A stretch of DNA of 25,374 bases from Gnetum montanum. Taxonomy: Eukaryota > Streptophyta > Gnetopsida > Gnetales > Gnetaceae. Positions 9,236-19,315 of the stretch are shown in pieces. The position numbers and the translations under genes were made by a program. The notes below the pieces were generated by a model. That model was not told the DNA's origin and did not search any database. It was given only the letters and a program-made list of their open reading frames with translations. The number at the start of each line of letters is the position of its first letter. Within the stretch, counting starts at the first letter, position 1. Location of the stretch: positions 1 through 25,374 of the forward strand of contig MNCI01030517.1 of assembly GCA_015680685.1 (NCBI GenBank). The letters are read 5' to 3'.

Positions 9236-10134
9236 TGATCTAAATCTTTTTCTAACTACATAGTTTCCACTTATAAGAAATTAAGCAAAAAACCCTTGTG
9301 TGTTGTGTTTATTTTCATTAATTTATAGCATTACATATTGTTCATTTTTAGATCATTCTTCATTATCATAACCATGTTATTAATGTTACAATGTTATATG
9401 GGTGTATTATATGAAGCTAGGCCTTAATGTAAAATATTAGCATACTATTGAAAAGGTGGAAAAAAAACCTTTTTATTAAATAAATTAAAAGTAAAAGTAC
9501 AAAATCCTTATTCTATGTTACCTTTGAAATGTGACTTAGTTCCCTTAAAGACTAAAGCTCTCTATCAATTCATTAGTTATATTCAACATTGTGATAAAAC
9601 TTAGCAACCTAAATTTTTCAAAGCAATTGTTAAAAATATAAAAGAGCAAGGATAAAATGTTTAGGTGATACAATGACTAAAAGCATGGAATATCTCATTG
9701 GAGGTAATGAAAAATATTCATAAAAACATACACAAAAGCTATTTTCAAATATGAAAGAGAAGAAAAAATTTTACTTGAACCATATTAGAAGTAATCAACT
9801 AGATTTAGAAGTTCTTATCTTATAGCAAAATCTCAAAGAGTAGACAACTTGATAGCAAACTTTGTTTGAGTTCACATCCACTCACAATAGAAAATGAAAT
9901 ATAGATTAACCTCCCTATAAAAGAGCCCACATGTAAGTTACATAGGTAAAGAGCTTTATATAGAAAAGTGAGCCAAAATAAAAATATATATAATATATTT
10001 TTGTTGCATCTAGTAGTTCTTACCCATTTTTTTGCATTTATCTATCTTTCATAAAATCAATTAACTATTCATGTAATAAACCTCTTCTTCCTCCCATGGA
10101 AACTTTATCCACCCATCACTAAAACCCCCTCTCA
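9236..10134. other. Unassigned AT-rich DNA
   Basis: No coding frame longer than chance, no LTR edge and no RNA gene that I can support. Many A- and T-runs are present, for example 9460-9490. Bases 10085-10134 may be the decayed downstream edge of the minus-strand frame described next. Confidence 0.4.
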
Positions 10135-11358
10135 CTATTGTACGAACTTGGCTTGTAAGTAAATACCTTGATTTGTCATACTTCTAGGAATCAAGGGCCT
10201 TGATCTCAAATCATAAGATTTACTTTGTTAGAGTGTATCTAAGCCATGAGGAATCTTTTTATTCTTAGTTGAGTTTAAAACATTTTGTTGCAAATTTCTA
10301 GTATGGCTGATATTACCTCTAAGCAATATGAAACTTGACATTCCATAGAGATTGATTAGAGTCTGCAACTCATATTTAGATACATTAAATACCACAGAAA
10401 TTTTTTATTTTTTATTTTTTTGATTTGGTAGCAATGCTAGTGCATGATCATCTACAAAAGGGCACTTCCTTCTATTCCAATTCAAACCTATCACTTCTTG
10501 TGTTTAAATTTATAGTTCAAGGTCAAGAAATTGTATTAATAATCATAATAAAAGTTTAGTATGTAAACTAAGAAAAAGAAAGAAAAAAACATAAATCCTC
10601 ATCATAATCCAGGTGTTGCAATGATAGTAAGTCTTTGTTATTGTTTAGTTTGCAACATCGAGTGCCTCAAATTTGAAAAGGCACAGATGAGAAGGAAGTT
10701 CACTCCATGCACAAGAGAGTGAGTGTTGATATAGCAATTTTGAATAAAAGGCTCTATTCACTTCTCTGACTAACAACACATCTAGATCAATGTCTGATAC
10801 CACATCTAAATAAATTTGTAATGCCATATTTGATGCCACATGTGACGGTTTCCCTATGCAAAGCATCCACACTTCCATTATAATGATTTTGTGCATTGGG
10901 TAATCCTCCCAACTTATTCTAATTTTGAAGGATGCTTATGAATCTTCTCCAAATGTGAAGACAAAGGATAGACCAAAATTTCTTTGCCCACTAATATCAA
11001 ATTGGCTTAAATAAACTATACCATTGACTATGCCATCGCCAACCAAATGATGATTAAATATAAAAGTAGGCAACCGAATATTATCTTCAAAATATTTAGC
11101 ATAAAGTGCACTAATCAAATATATTATGCATATATAGGATCCTTTAGGAAGGAGTAGCTACTCATGATGATTGGCTAAAAATAGGTAAACCCCAAATGAG
11201 GTGGTGTTATCTATTCTTGCAATAGATACGATGTGACTCACCTTTTCTTTTAGCTTGGAAAACAAACATGGGCTCACTTTTGCCTTTACAAAATAATTAT
11301 AACCATCTAGGATAATCCAATATAATAATTTTTTCATTTTCAAGGAAAATAACATCAA
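10135..11358 (-). pseudogene. Long decayed minus-strand coding frame, unidentified
   Basis: Three open segments (11158-11358, 10936-11118, 10645-10896) lie in the same minus-strand frame, separated only by stop codons (TAG at 11160-11158 and others) and not by frameshifts. The same frame stays protein-like further down, at about 10500-10430 and 10400-10138, so the original protein could exceed 400 residues; the part from 10644 to 10540 is low complexity and may not be coding. Composition is that of a folded globular protein: alternating hydrophobic strands (for example GVYLFLANHHE, then GSYICI, then GIVNGIVYLS), several Trp and Cys, and no long low-complexity repeat. Removing the LTR element at 11403-20989 lets the frame continue upstream into the complement of about 20995-21050. 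I do not recognise the family. A faint strand pattern like that of 30K movement proteins was considered but lacks the key Asp. Confidence 0.45.
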
Positions 11359-11397
11359 TTATTATGAAACTAAGAGAATAATCTGGGCATAGACAAC

Positions 11398-11402
11398 ATG
11401 AG
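11398..11402. repeat. Target-site duplication, left copy (ATGAG)
   Basis: Five bases directly before the LTR start at 11403. The right copy is GTGAG at 20990-20994, matching at four of five. Five bp is the usual duplication length for Ty3/gypsy integrases. Confidence 0.65.
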
Positions 11403-11489
11403 TGAAACACCACCAAATTTGGGCTACAGCTTCTCGACTACAAATTTTCCTAAGTGTCAACACAATGCCAGTTTTTGCAAATTTTTCTA

Positions 11490-12350
11490 AGTGCTAGGAC
11501 TACGCTCTCCACTATCCCAGAGCATAGCCAGCCTAGTAGAGAGCATAGTCAACTCCAAAAACTAATTTTTTGCAATTTTGCATAAGTGTCATTGTGAAGC
11601 AAGAAGCTGCAGATTTTTCTAAGTGTTGGAACTACGCTCTCCACTGCCATAGAGCGTAGTCAGCTTAGTAGAGAGCATAGTCAACACAAAAGGTTAGTTT
11701 TAAAAATCTTTCTAAGTGTCAAGCTAGTAGCTACAGATTTTTCTAAGTGTTGAGACTACACTCTCCACCAACCTAGAGCATAGTCAAGCATAGTCAACTA
11801 GAAGCTAGTTTCTGCAAAATTTTTCCAAGTTCTAGGACTATGCTCACCCCAATCGAGAGCATAGTTAGCCTCTTGTGGAGAGCATAGTCAGCATAAAGCT
11901 TATTTTACAAAACTTTTTCTAAGTCCGGGACTACACTCTCCCCTAGTCCAGAGTATAGTCAAGTGTAGTCATGCAGAACAGCCTCTAAAGGCCTCCACAA
12001 TGTAGCACCAGCATTCACTTTAGCTCCAACACATCTTTGGCAAGCACATGCATCTTTTTTACATCCCTCCTTTGTCCCAAAATTGTAACTATGCTCAACC
12101 CCACTCTAGACAGTGGACAACATAGTCTTGAAGCATAGTCTTCAAAAGTTGCATTTTTTGCATTTTCTTAGGTACATTGCAGTCTTTTCAGCACACAAAC
12201 ATGCAATTGACAACGTAGTTACAATCTTGTAGCCTTGTAAAGTCTATTAGAACACAACACAACATAACACTATTTACCTCAGTGGAGAGCATACATGGGT
12301 GACAACATAGTCCCAACCGTTCCATTGCCACATGGTAGTCTCTCCATGTT
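11490..12350. repeat. GACTACGCTC / GAGCGTAGTC motif array in U3
   Basis: More than fifteen copies of GAGCRTAGTC or its reverse complement GACTAYGCTC, arranged in units of roughly 90-150 bp. Each unit has AAGTGYTRGGACTACGCTC, then CTCCAC, a short spacer, then one or two copies in the opposite sense (AGAGCATAGTCAGC), so each could fold into a hairpin. Units begin near 11495, 11628, 11750, 11832 and 11928; later ones are looser. Many copies have TG or CA where others keep CG. The same array is present at about 19425-20260 in the 3' LTR. Confidence 0.7.
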
Positions 12351-12368
12351 TCACAGCAACCCTAACCC

Positions 12369-12376
12369 TATAAATA
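12369..12376 (+). promoter_or_regulatory. LTR TATA box
   Basis: TATAAATA, conserved as TATAAATA at 20305-20312 in the 3' LTR, with the same downstream ACCATCTAC(G/A)TTTTA block. It is the best candidate for the start of the R region. Confidence 0.6.
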
Positions 12377-13100
12377 CCTGACCATCTACGTTTTAGGGGT
12401 TGGAATTTTTTTTGGTTGGAAAATTTTTGGCCTTAGGATTTTGGTAGCTTGGCATTTTGGCATTTTCAATGAATGAGATCCAAAGGCACACCAGTAAACC
12501 AAAGAGAGGCAAAGTTACATACCATGACCCATCATAGCCTAGCAGAATAACACAACCCATAGTACATCATAGTGACCAACCTGGTATGCATGGACACCAT
12601 GACAAGTGGCAAACTTCATGGCCAGACACCTCTGAGACTGTGACCATGCTCTCCACTACGTCTATTATACATCATGTACCTTCTCATCTATTTTGGAGTT
12701 AACTACGCCCAACCCCATTTGGGGTGGTATTTTCTCTCTCTCTCTCTCTCTTTCCTTACATTTTTAGCATTTTATTCACATTTTCTACTATTGCATTGCA
12801 TAGCTATGCCTAAAAATGCTTGGGTGGTAGCCCCCTGCATGTTGAAATCTTCATTTTATACTAAAACCCTTGACTACACTCATCCTCGCTAACACCGTCA
12901 ACACTGTTAACACTGTGAATGCTATTTAAAAACTTAGCATCATTTGGCATCACATTTGGTAAGTCCCCATTTGATCAACAAGACCATTCTAGGCATCCCA
13001 TCTTTGCCTCTAGAAGGCCGTCATGCAGACACAAGGTTAGGTTGTGCACCCGTAAACCCCTCGATGTTTCAATTGCCAAAGTTTTTGATCATTACAGTTT

Positions 13101-13117
13101 TGGCGCTAGAAGGAGGG
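13101..13117 (+). promoter_or_regulatory. Primer binding site of the Gag-protease element
   Basis: TGGCGCTAGAAGGAGGG, four bases after the LTR end at 13096. The leading TGG pairs with the CCA end of a tRNA. I cannot assign the tRNA with certainty. The same position in the 3' LTR flank (20990 on) has unrelated target DNA, which confirms the LTR boundary. Confidence 0.75.
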
Positions 13118-13483
13118 TTGAACCAATTTTTCAAACTCTGTTGTGGTTTTCTTTGTGTTCTCTACATTGTAGTTGTCTACCAACCTGTCGATGTAGATTG
13201 GACCCTGTTGTTAATCCCCCTGGGACCCTGTGTAGCAACCTAAATCACACTTCTCTCCATTGATTTTTTCTAAGTCTCCATTCTCTTAGTGTAGAGAGCA
13301 TAGTTGGTGGAGAGCCTAGTTTGTAGAAAGTGTAGTTAGCTCTTAGCATAGAGAGTGTAGTCTCCATAGTTAGCCATTTTCCAGAAATTTATAGACTTAG
13401 TCATTTTTCTGTAGTTTTGAGAGTTAGCCATTTCTTACAAACAGCAACTCATAGCTCTTCCTTTCACAACTCGATCTACAACT

Positions 13484-16190
13484 ATGAATCCAGATCAGCC
13501 TTTGACGTTGGTGTAAGACACACTTAACACCTTCACCATGGTAGAACCAAGTCCATCACTTAGGCTTAGCAACAAACAATACAACTTCCTATGTGCGAAG
13601 ATCCAAGCAGGGTTAACCATGGATTTCCTTGACATAGAGGACAAATGATACTTTAAACCAATTCACTAGGATAGATAAGAATATATTCCTTCCTCATTTG
13701 ACATCATCCCACTCGTGAAGTCCCACCATCAGTTGTTATCCTAGCTCATCAGAGTAGGTGAGCAAGACGTAGGGACAGACTACGAGGAAGCCTTACAGGA
13801 GGAAGAAGATGAGTGTGAAGCTTGCTCCAAACATGAGAGCCCCTTCCACATCATCTTCCAACAACCACTCTTCAATTTGGCCCCTTCTCAATTCAATTCA
13901 CCCATCTTTCCCAAGATGATTATAACACCAGCATCACCTTCCCACTCCATGGCTAGGATGACACCCATAGTGGCAATGCATCAAACATAATACACGTAAT
14001 ATGATGCAACAACCCCATTTAACCTATCCTTCATGGCATCATCTCAACTTGCCTAGCCATCTTTGCCAAAAGCAATCACGCTTGCTCAGCCCTACATTCA
14101 CACAGGGGCCATCTCCAAGCCCCAAACAACTCAAGCACCTTACATCCTACCTGCTTCATCAGTGCCCTCAATGTTACTCCAACCCACACATGCTTGTCTT
14201 GCCCCAATCACTGCACCCATAGCACAACCAACTCATCAACTACATCACATGGCTCCACAACCAGTAATCTGGCCCTAGGCCATATAACCCACACAATAGA
14301 TGGCACAGTCAATGCAACTGGCTGGCACATCTCAAAACTTGGATTAGTTGTTCTAGCTAATATAAAGTTTGATGGAGGAGGTGGGGAAACTCAAAGCCAC
14401 TTCCTCTGAAACTATCAAGGTGGTGGACTTCTACTAGGATGACCCTATAAGTCCTACTGTCCCACCCCTAACTCTACCAAGTGGGTTCCCACTGCCTCAA
14501 CTCACTAAGTACAATAGTGAAGGGGATCCCAACATGCACCTACTCATATTTAGGTTTGAGTGCTTACTCCTACAAGCATGGCTACATGCCATCATCTAGG
14601 TCTTTGCCATGTCACTAACTGATAAAGCCTTAGATTAGCACCAAGAACTACCCAAAGGTTCTATTTTCTCTCTAGAATACATCTTAAGCTAGTTCATGAT
14701 GCACTTTAGGTACAACTTGAATTCTGAAGCAACCCTCAACCAGCTAATGCAAATTAAGCAAGGTCACCTAAAGCCCATGCAAAAATTTATCCAATGCTAA
14801 AGCACCTCATTGAATGAGATACAAGAGCCAATTGCTAAGATACATCTTCTAGCCATCTTCAAGGGTGTATTCAATGACTTCATTAATTCAAAACTATACT
14901 ACCAGGCCCTATAGTCTCTGAGTCAAGCCTTTGCTCAAATGAAGAGCATAGAGGACACAGTGCAAGACAATAAGGACCTAGCCTACCTAGCCTACAAAAA
15001 CTATCATGTGACAAAGAAAAATGCAATAGTGTCAATGATAGCCACACATGCTAAGGTAACCAATCAGGTGATAATGGCAAGGCAACCCAAAGCCCCAATA
15101 GAAAAAGCTACCAACTTTGGTGCCTACGCAACCAACCCACCCACATCTATAGGGGCCACAATGCAAGTCACTCTAAGGCCTAACTTTGAGCGCAAGGATT
15201 GCTCAAAGTATACCTTATTTCCACTAAAACCCTCAAAGATGATGGATCAACTACTAAAAGCTAGGCATATCCAACACAAGCATGTGTCTAAGGATGCTTG
15301 CCAAAGACATGATGAGTACTATGAGCTACTAAGGAATCCTACCTCAGCAGCATCAAACAAGCCCCTAGTCTCATAACACTTTAGGTTGGACCAATTGTAT
15401 CATTACCACCAATTTTTTAGTCATAGCATAGACTTCTATTGAGCTTTGCAAGACAATCTACAAAGGATGATAGATTAGGGTGAGCTGGTACTTGACATGG
15501 TAAACTAGTCCAATGTGAATGATGTCACCTATGTCATAAAAACCATAAGCCTGGGTGGGAAGTCAGAACTAATGTAAAAGCCTTTCATGGTCCATGTGCC
15601 TTCCAGTGGTGTAAAGGTCTCCTCGGTCTCCATGAGTTTGAGGACCCCTTTTTTTATCAAAGCACCATCTTGGGCACTTACAAACATCCTTTATGATCAA
15701 GGTCCCACCACATGTTACAACAACAACTACTCAACAGTCGTTTGTCATTAAGGTGCCACAACGTGCTAGGCCCTCACTTAACAAAATCCTAGTAGTGGGC
15801 AACATATTGGTCTTGTCTCCTCCAAGGGCCAACCCCATTGGCAACAAGGGTAGATCCACCAAATGGCAATGCAAGAGGCCTAATGAGTGCCTCACAAACC
15901 AAATGGCTAGGCAACAACATGACCAAAGAATTCTTGGCTTCTCAAAGCTAGTTCCTATCTCTACAGTTGATATGGTCAAAGAAACTAAAAAGGCCACAAC
16001 TAGCAAACCACAGCCAAGTAGTGAGGCCCCCAAGTAGGCCAAGCAAAACAAGCCCAAGTCCCCTCTATAAGAGATCCATCTCTTAGGTCACATGGAGGAG
16101 GTCAAGGCCAACAAAATGCCAGACAATGGTAAGGACTTAACAAACACATTAACCCAAATCAAACAAGTGCTCAAGCATAAAAACACAACA
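13484..16190 (+). pseudogene. Decayed Ty3/Tat-type Gag
   Basis: The start is ATG at 13484, about 370 bp after the primer site. The frame can be followed co-linearly to about 15690 despite about twenty stop codons, mostly TAG and TAA. Order of parts: an acidic N-terminal region with a Glu/Asp run (coded at 13790-13815); a Pro/Gln/His-rich linker (13850-14280); a Gag core at about 14480-14800 starting GFPLPQLTKYNSEGDPNMHL, which fits the retrotransposon Gag domain; and a conserved C-terminal segment near 15170-15250 (LRPNFERK). Last is a degenerate knuckle-like HYHQF segment near 15398, followed by ALQDNLQRMID. Between 15693 and 16190 the better frame is shifted (open 15693-16037), and it returns to the original frame at about 16190, so two compensating indels are likely. 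Role: particle formation and RNA packaging. Not functional as it stands. Confidence 0.7.
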
Positions 16191-16960
16191 TTAAGTTGTA
16201 TGACTTGGTCATGACCTCATCTACCCACTGGGAAGCACTAGCCCAGATGTTGGCCTTCATTCTTGTTACAGAGAACATCCATGTAGATGAGAACCCCATC
16301 CATGCAGTGATGTTGCCCCCAACACCATAGGAATCGGGTTCAACATCCCCAGCATTTTATGACGAGGCAATCAAGGTCAACCCCAAATGAGGGAAGATTT
16401 TCATAACTCCAATTTTTATTAGCATATGCATTGGGCAATGCATGATCCATAGAGTGTACATCGATGACAATGTGGTGACAAACGTGATACTGTACACCAT
16501 CATCGACAAGCTAGGTCTCATAGACCAAATCAAGCTAATGAAAATTGCATGCTTGAAATCCTTCAATGGATCATGCATCACTATTAGGGGCATGGTAACC
16601 ATAGCCTTCGTGGCAAGGAAGTAATTCCCCATCATTACAAAATTCATCATCATAGAGGAAATGCCCAACTCTAACCTAATATTGGGTAGGCCTTGGCTCA
16701 CCCAATTATGAGCCATCTCCTCTTTGATTCATCGGGAGATCCACCTTCTGTATGGAGGTGGTCAAGTTATAATCCACGGTGATAATGCCACTCTTCTGGC
16801 CATCAATAGCCTCAATATAGAGTAAGGGTCAAAGGTGAAATTCCTTGATGATGCACCTATGGTAAATAATGCAACGCATAAGGCTGACACACCCGAATAA
16901 GTGGTGGAAGCCAATGACCTCCTAAGAGATGCATAACTAGTAGTGCATCCTAGGCCCTAT
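16191..16960 (+). pseudogene. Decayed retroviral-type aspartic protease
   Basis: In the same frame as Gag. A spacer with a Tat-like linker (AFYDEAIKV near 16360) is followed by the protease. IHRVYIDDN (16448-16471) is the active-site strand, where family members have D-G/S-G or similar after the Asp; here the triad reads D-D-N, so the site is altered. The second half keeps NLILGRPWL (16673-16699), the flap-end motif typical of plant Ty3 proteases. Several stops interrupt the frame, including a TAA at 16622. The coding signal ends at about 16960-17050, and no RT motif such as YXDD follows. Role: maturation of Gag. Confidence 0.7.
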
Positions 16961-17050
16961 GAGCCCCCTAATCCACATTAGATTAGGATGCAACTATGTG
17001 ACCAAGGTACCTCCTTAGCCTAAAATGCACTAGGTGCCTACCTACCTTTT

Positions 17051-17224
17051 GCTGCTACACACCATGCATTTTTTACTTTTACTTGCATTGCATTTCTTTA
17101 CACATTTACATTTAGCCTACTTACTTAGATTATGCATCATTTTTCCTTTTTTACACATTTATTTGCTTTGTTTATGCATTCATCTACTTATCTTTACTAC
17201 ATAAAAAACATCAAAATCCATAAA
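17051..17224. other. T-rich spacer after the protease
   Basis: Very T-rich with repeated TTTGCATT/TTTACA words and no coding potential. It separates the coding part from the tandem-repeat block, where RT, RNase H and integrase would start in an autonomous element. Confidence 0.5.
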
Positions 17225-18085
17225 CAATGACGTGGCCTTCCATGGCCTTAAACTAGCAACCCTATTATCCACCATGGCCTTAAACTAGCAATGCATAGCC
17301 TACCATGGCCTTAAACTGGAATCCACAACTCACTATGGCCTTAAACTAGCATCTACAGCCCACTACAGCCTAAAATTGACAATGCTTTTACCTCCAATGC
17401 ATGGCCTGCTATGGCCTTAAATTGACAACATGCATCCTACCATGGCCTTAAACTAGCACCTATGGCTTGGAATGGCCCGAAACTATCAATCTCCTTACAT
17501 GGTCCAAAATGGCCTTAAACTAGTAGTCTATGTAGCCTTCCATGGCCCTAAAACTAGCAACACAAGGGGCCCAAAATGGCCTTGAACTATCACTATGGCT
17601 CAAAATGGCCTAAAACTACTACTTTTAAAATTTTATCACATTGCTTTTTCTTCATTTATGCATATTAACTTCACTCAAATAGGTACCACTTCATGTTGTT
17701 TTTCTAGTTGATTTTTTAGGATCTTGTAGGAACATAGCATGGCTATGCATGAGCATATCTAGCATGCAACATCGTACCTCACTAAAGCAAGGTAAGCATT
17801 TGTCCACCACAATGCTAAAACTAGCACAATAGTCTGCTATGGCTATAAACTAGCATAACTTGTCCTTGGGTCATGATGTTAAACTAGCATAACACCCATC
17901 CACCATAATGCTAAAACTAGCATAGCATTCATCCACCATGACACTAAAACTAGCACAGATCATCCTTGGGTCATGATGTTAAACTGGCACAGCACTTGTC
18001 CACCATGACACTAAAACTAGCACACAACAGTCTACTAAGACTATAAATTAGCACATCATGGTCTATCAAGACCTTAAACTAGTAG
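17225..18085. repeat. Degenerate tandem repeats with CTTAAACTAGCA core
   Basis: Two related blocks. In 17225-17620 the unit is about 30-45 bp with CCATGGCCTTAAACTAGCA; ten or more copies are seen. In 17795-18085 the core is CTAAAACTAGCACA with CCACCATGACA or TTGGGTCATGATGTT as linkers; about ten copies are seen. The shared heart (TTAAACTAGCA / TAAAACTAGCA) shows that both derive from one unit. 17620-17795 is non-repetitive. Tandem repeats of this kind before the 3' LTR are known from Tat/Ogre elements. Confidence 0.7.
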
Positions 18086-18360
18086 GGTGCCCTTTGGAGC
18101 ACATGTAGCCTCATTGCCTTCCTCCCCCAAACCTCCTGCCATTTTGTTGTTCTTTGGAGCACTTGCCATCATTTCGGCCTTTGGAGCACTTGTAGCATCA
18201 CTGTCTTTGGACACTTTTCTAGCTTTTCGAACACTTGCGACTAGCATAGCCTTTGGATCATTGGCAACATTATCACCCCTATGCATTTTGCTAGTTTTCC
18301 AAACACTTGCCATCTATTCAATGTTTGGAGCAATTGTAGCATCACCGCCCCTGACATTTG
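18086..18360. repeat. Second tandem repeat, TTTGGAGCACTTG unit
   Basis: Repeats of about 25-27 bp with the core CTTTGGAGCACTTGTAGCAT, best seen at 18095, 18153, 18180 and 18330, with decayed copies between them (TTTTCGAACACTTGCGA, TTTTCCAAACACTTGCCA). Open frames on both strands across this block have periodic residues, as expected from translation of a repeat, and are not listed as genes. Confidence 0.6.
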
Positions 18361-19300
18361 ATTTGCATTTCATGTTTTGTGGTTTTCTTATCTTCTCGGA
18401 GTTGTATTTGTAGGATGAAGCCCTTAGGCAATCATGCAAAGGCACATCTCATCATAGCAACAAGTCATCACATTGCTTTGATGTCCATGATTGGACTAGC
18501 TCAACCTCTTAAGAGTGCACATCCCCCTCATCCCATTATAGCCTACATACATCCAGTCATATATCCCAATAACCTCTTACATTCCCTGCATAGTCAAGAT
18601 TGCAAACCCCTATGATGCACACATGTAGTAACAAATGACACTCTTTTCAATTCAAACCATAAAACCCAAGGTGGACATAAGACAAGTCATTCTGTGGGAA
18701 GCCTCAATTGGTTGGGCAAAGCCCAAGCAGATGTAACACAAATCATACCAGGGAGGAAAAACCTATCCTACAGACACAACATGGTTACATCAAAACAAAG
18801 CCCATTTGGTGGTAGACAATCCACCTAATGGAAAGCATCCCACAATTAGCATTTAGTAATGTGCCAAACCCAAATTAGGTTTTGCCCAAAAGTAAAAAAT
18901 AAGCAAAAAACAAAAAGAGAAGGGAGAAGAGCACATCCCCAAACAATTCGTAGCACTACAATTTTGCAATCGGTCTAGCCTTGAATCCACTCTAACTCTC
19001 TCATAAGCACTCCAATGAGAGGTCAACATTTTCAAGGGCAAGCCACCTTGGTGCCATGGTCACCATCAATTATGTTGACTTCGCATCCTATATCATGACA
19101 CCCTATTTACACCTCATCTCCCCTTTTATCCCCAGCAAATTACCTACACCTATTACTCCCAATGTACCACTATCCATAGCACTCTTAAGCATGGCACAAC
19201 AACATATAGCCATGCATGAAAGAGTGATGTTGGTGTCAAGTCTACTATGATGTTTTTTCATTCTTTGTCAACATCTCTTGGGCCACTCCTCCAGACATCA
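18361..19300. other. Non-coding 3' internal region
   Basis: No open frame with a recognisable motif; several frames under 90 codons are chance. Not obviously repetitive. It leads to the purine tract, so it is the 3' untranslated part of the Gag-protease element. Confidence 0.5.
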
Positions 19301-19315
19301 ACAAAGAGGGGCTAA
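19301..19315 (+). promoter_or_regulatory. Polypurine tract of the Gag-protease element
   Basis: ACAAAGAGGGGCTAA lies directly before the TGAAAC that starts the 3' LTR. It is purine-rich except for the last bases, as expected for a plus-strand priming site. Confidence 0.7.

Larger units (their letters stand above)
11403..13096 (+). mobile_element. 5' LTR of the Gag-protease element
   Basis: 1,694 bp, starting TGAAACACC and ending CATTACA, followed after 4 bases by the primer site. It aligns end to end with 19316-20989. It has a TATA box TATAAATA at 12369-12376 preceded by CCCTAACCC, and a CT microsatellite at about 12733-12752. The first 900 bp are an array of GAGCGTAGTC-type motifs (separate entry). 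Short open frames inside it (12674-12892, 12919-13263) occur in LTR or leader DNA and have no recognisable protein. Confidence 0.85.

Noticed and set aside
10430-10500. A minus-strand fragment that looked like part of a copia pol.
   Set aside because: Only a short Asp-Asp-His stretch is suggestive; it lies in the same frame as the unnamed minus-strand ORF and has no neighbouring pol motif.
10645-11358. A 30K-superfamily viral movement protein on the minus strand.
   Set aside because: The strand pattern is faintly similar, but the conserved Asp of that family is not found where expected and I cannot run a profile search. It is left unnamed.
12360-12371. Telomere-like CCCTAACCCTA.
   Set aside because: Only about one and a half units, directly before a TATA box; not a telomeric tract.
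13101-13117. Assigning the primer tRNA of the Gag-protease element.
   Set aside because: The site is clear by position, but I cannot match it to a specific plant tRNA 3' end without a tRNA set.
12674-13263. Open frames in the 5' LTR end and leader.
   Set aside because: They cross the LTR/primer-site boundary, are not kept in the 3' LTR copy and show no motif.
18074-18413. Overlapping open frames on both strands, one with repeated Ala-Pro-Lys.
   Set aside because: They are translations of the TTTGGAGCACTTG tandem repeat; no start context, motif or relative supports a protein.
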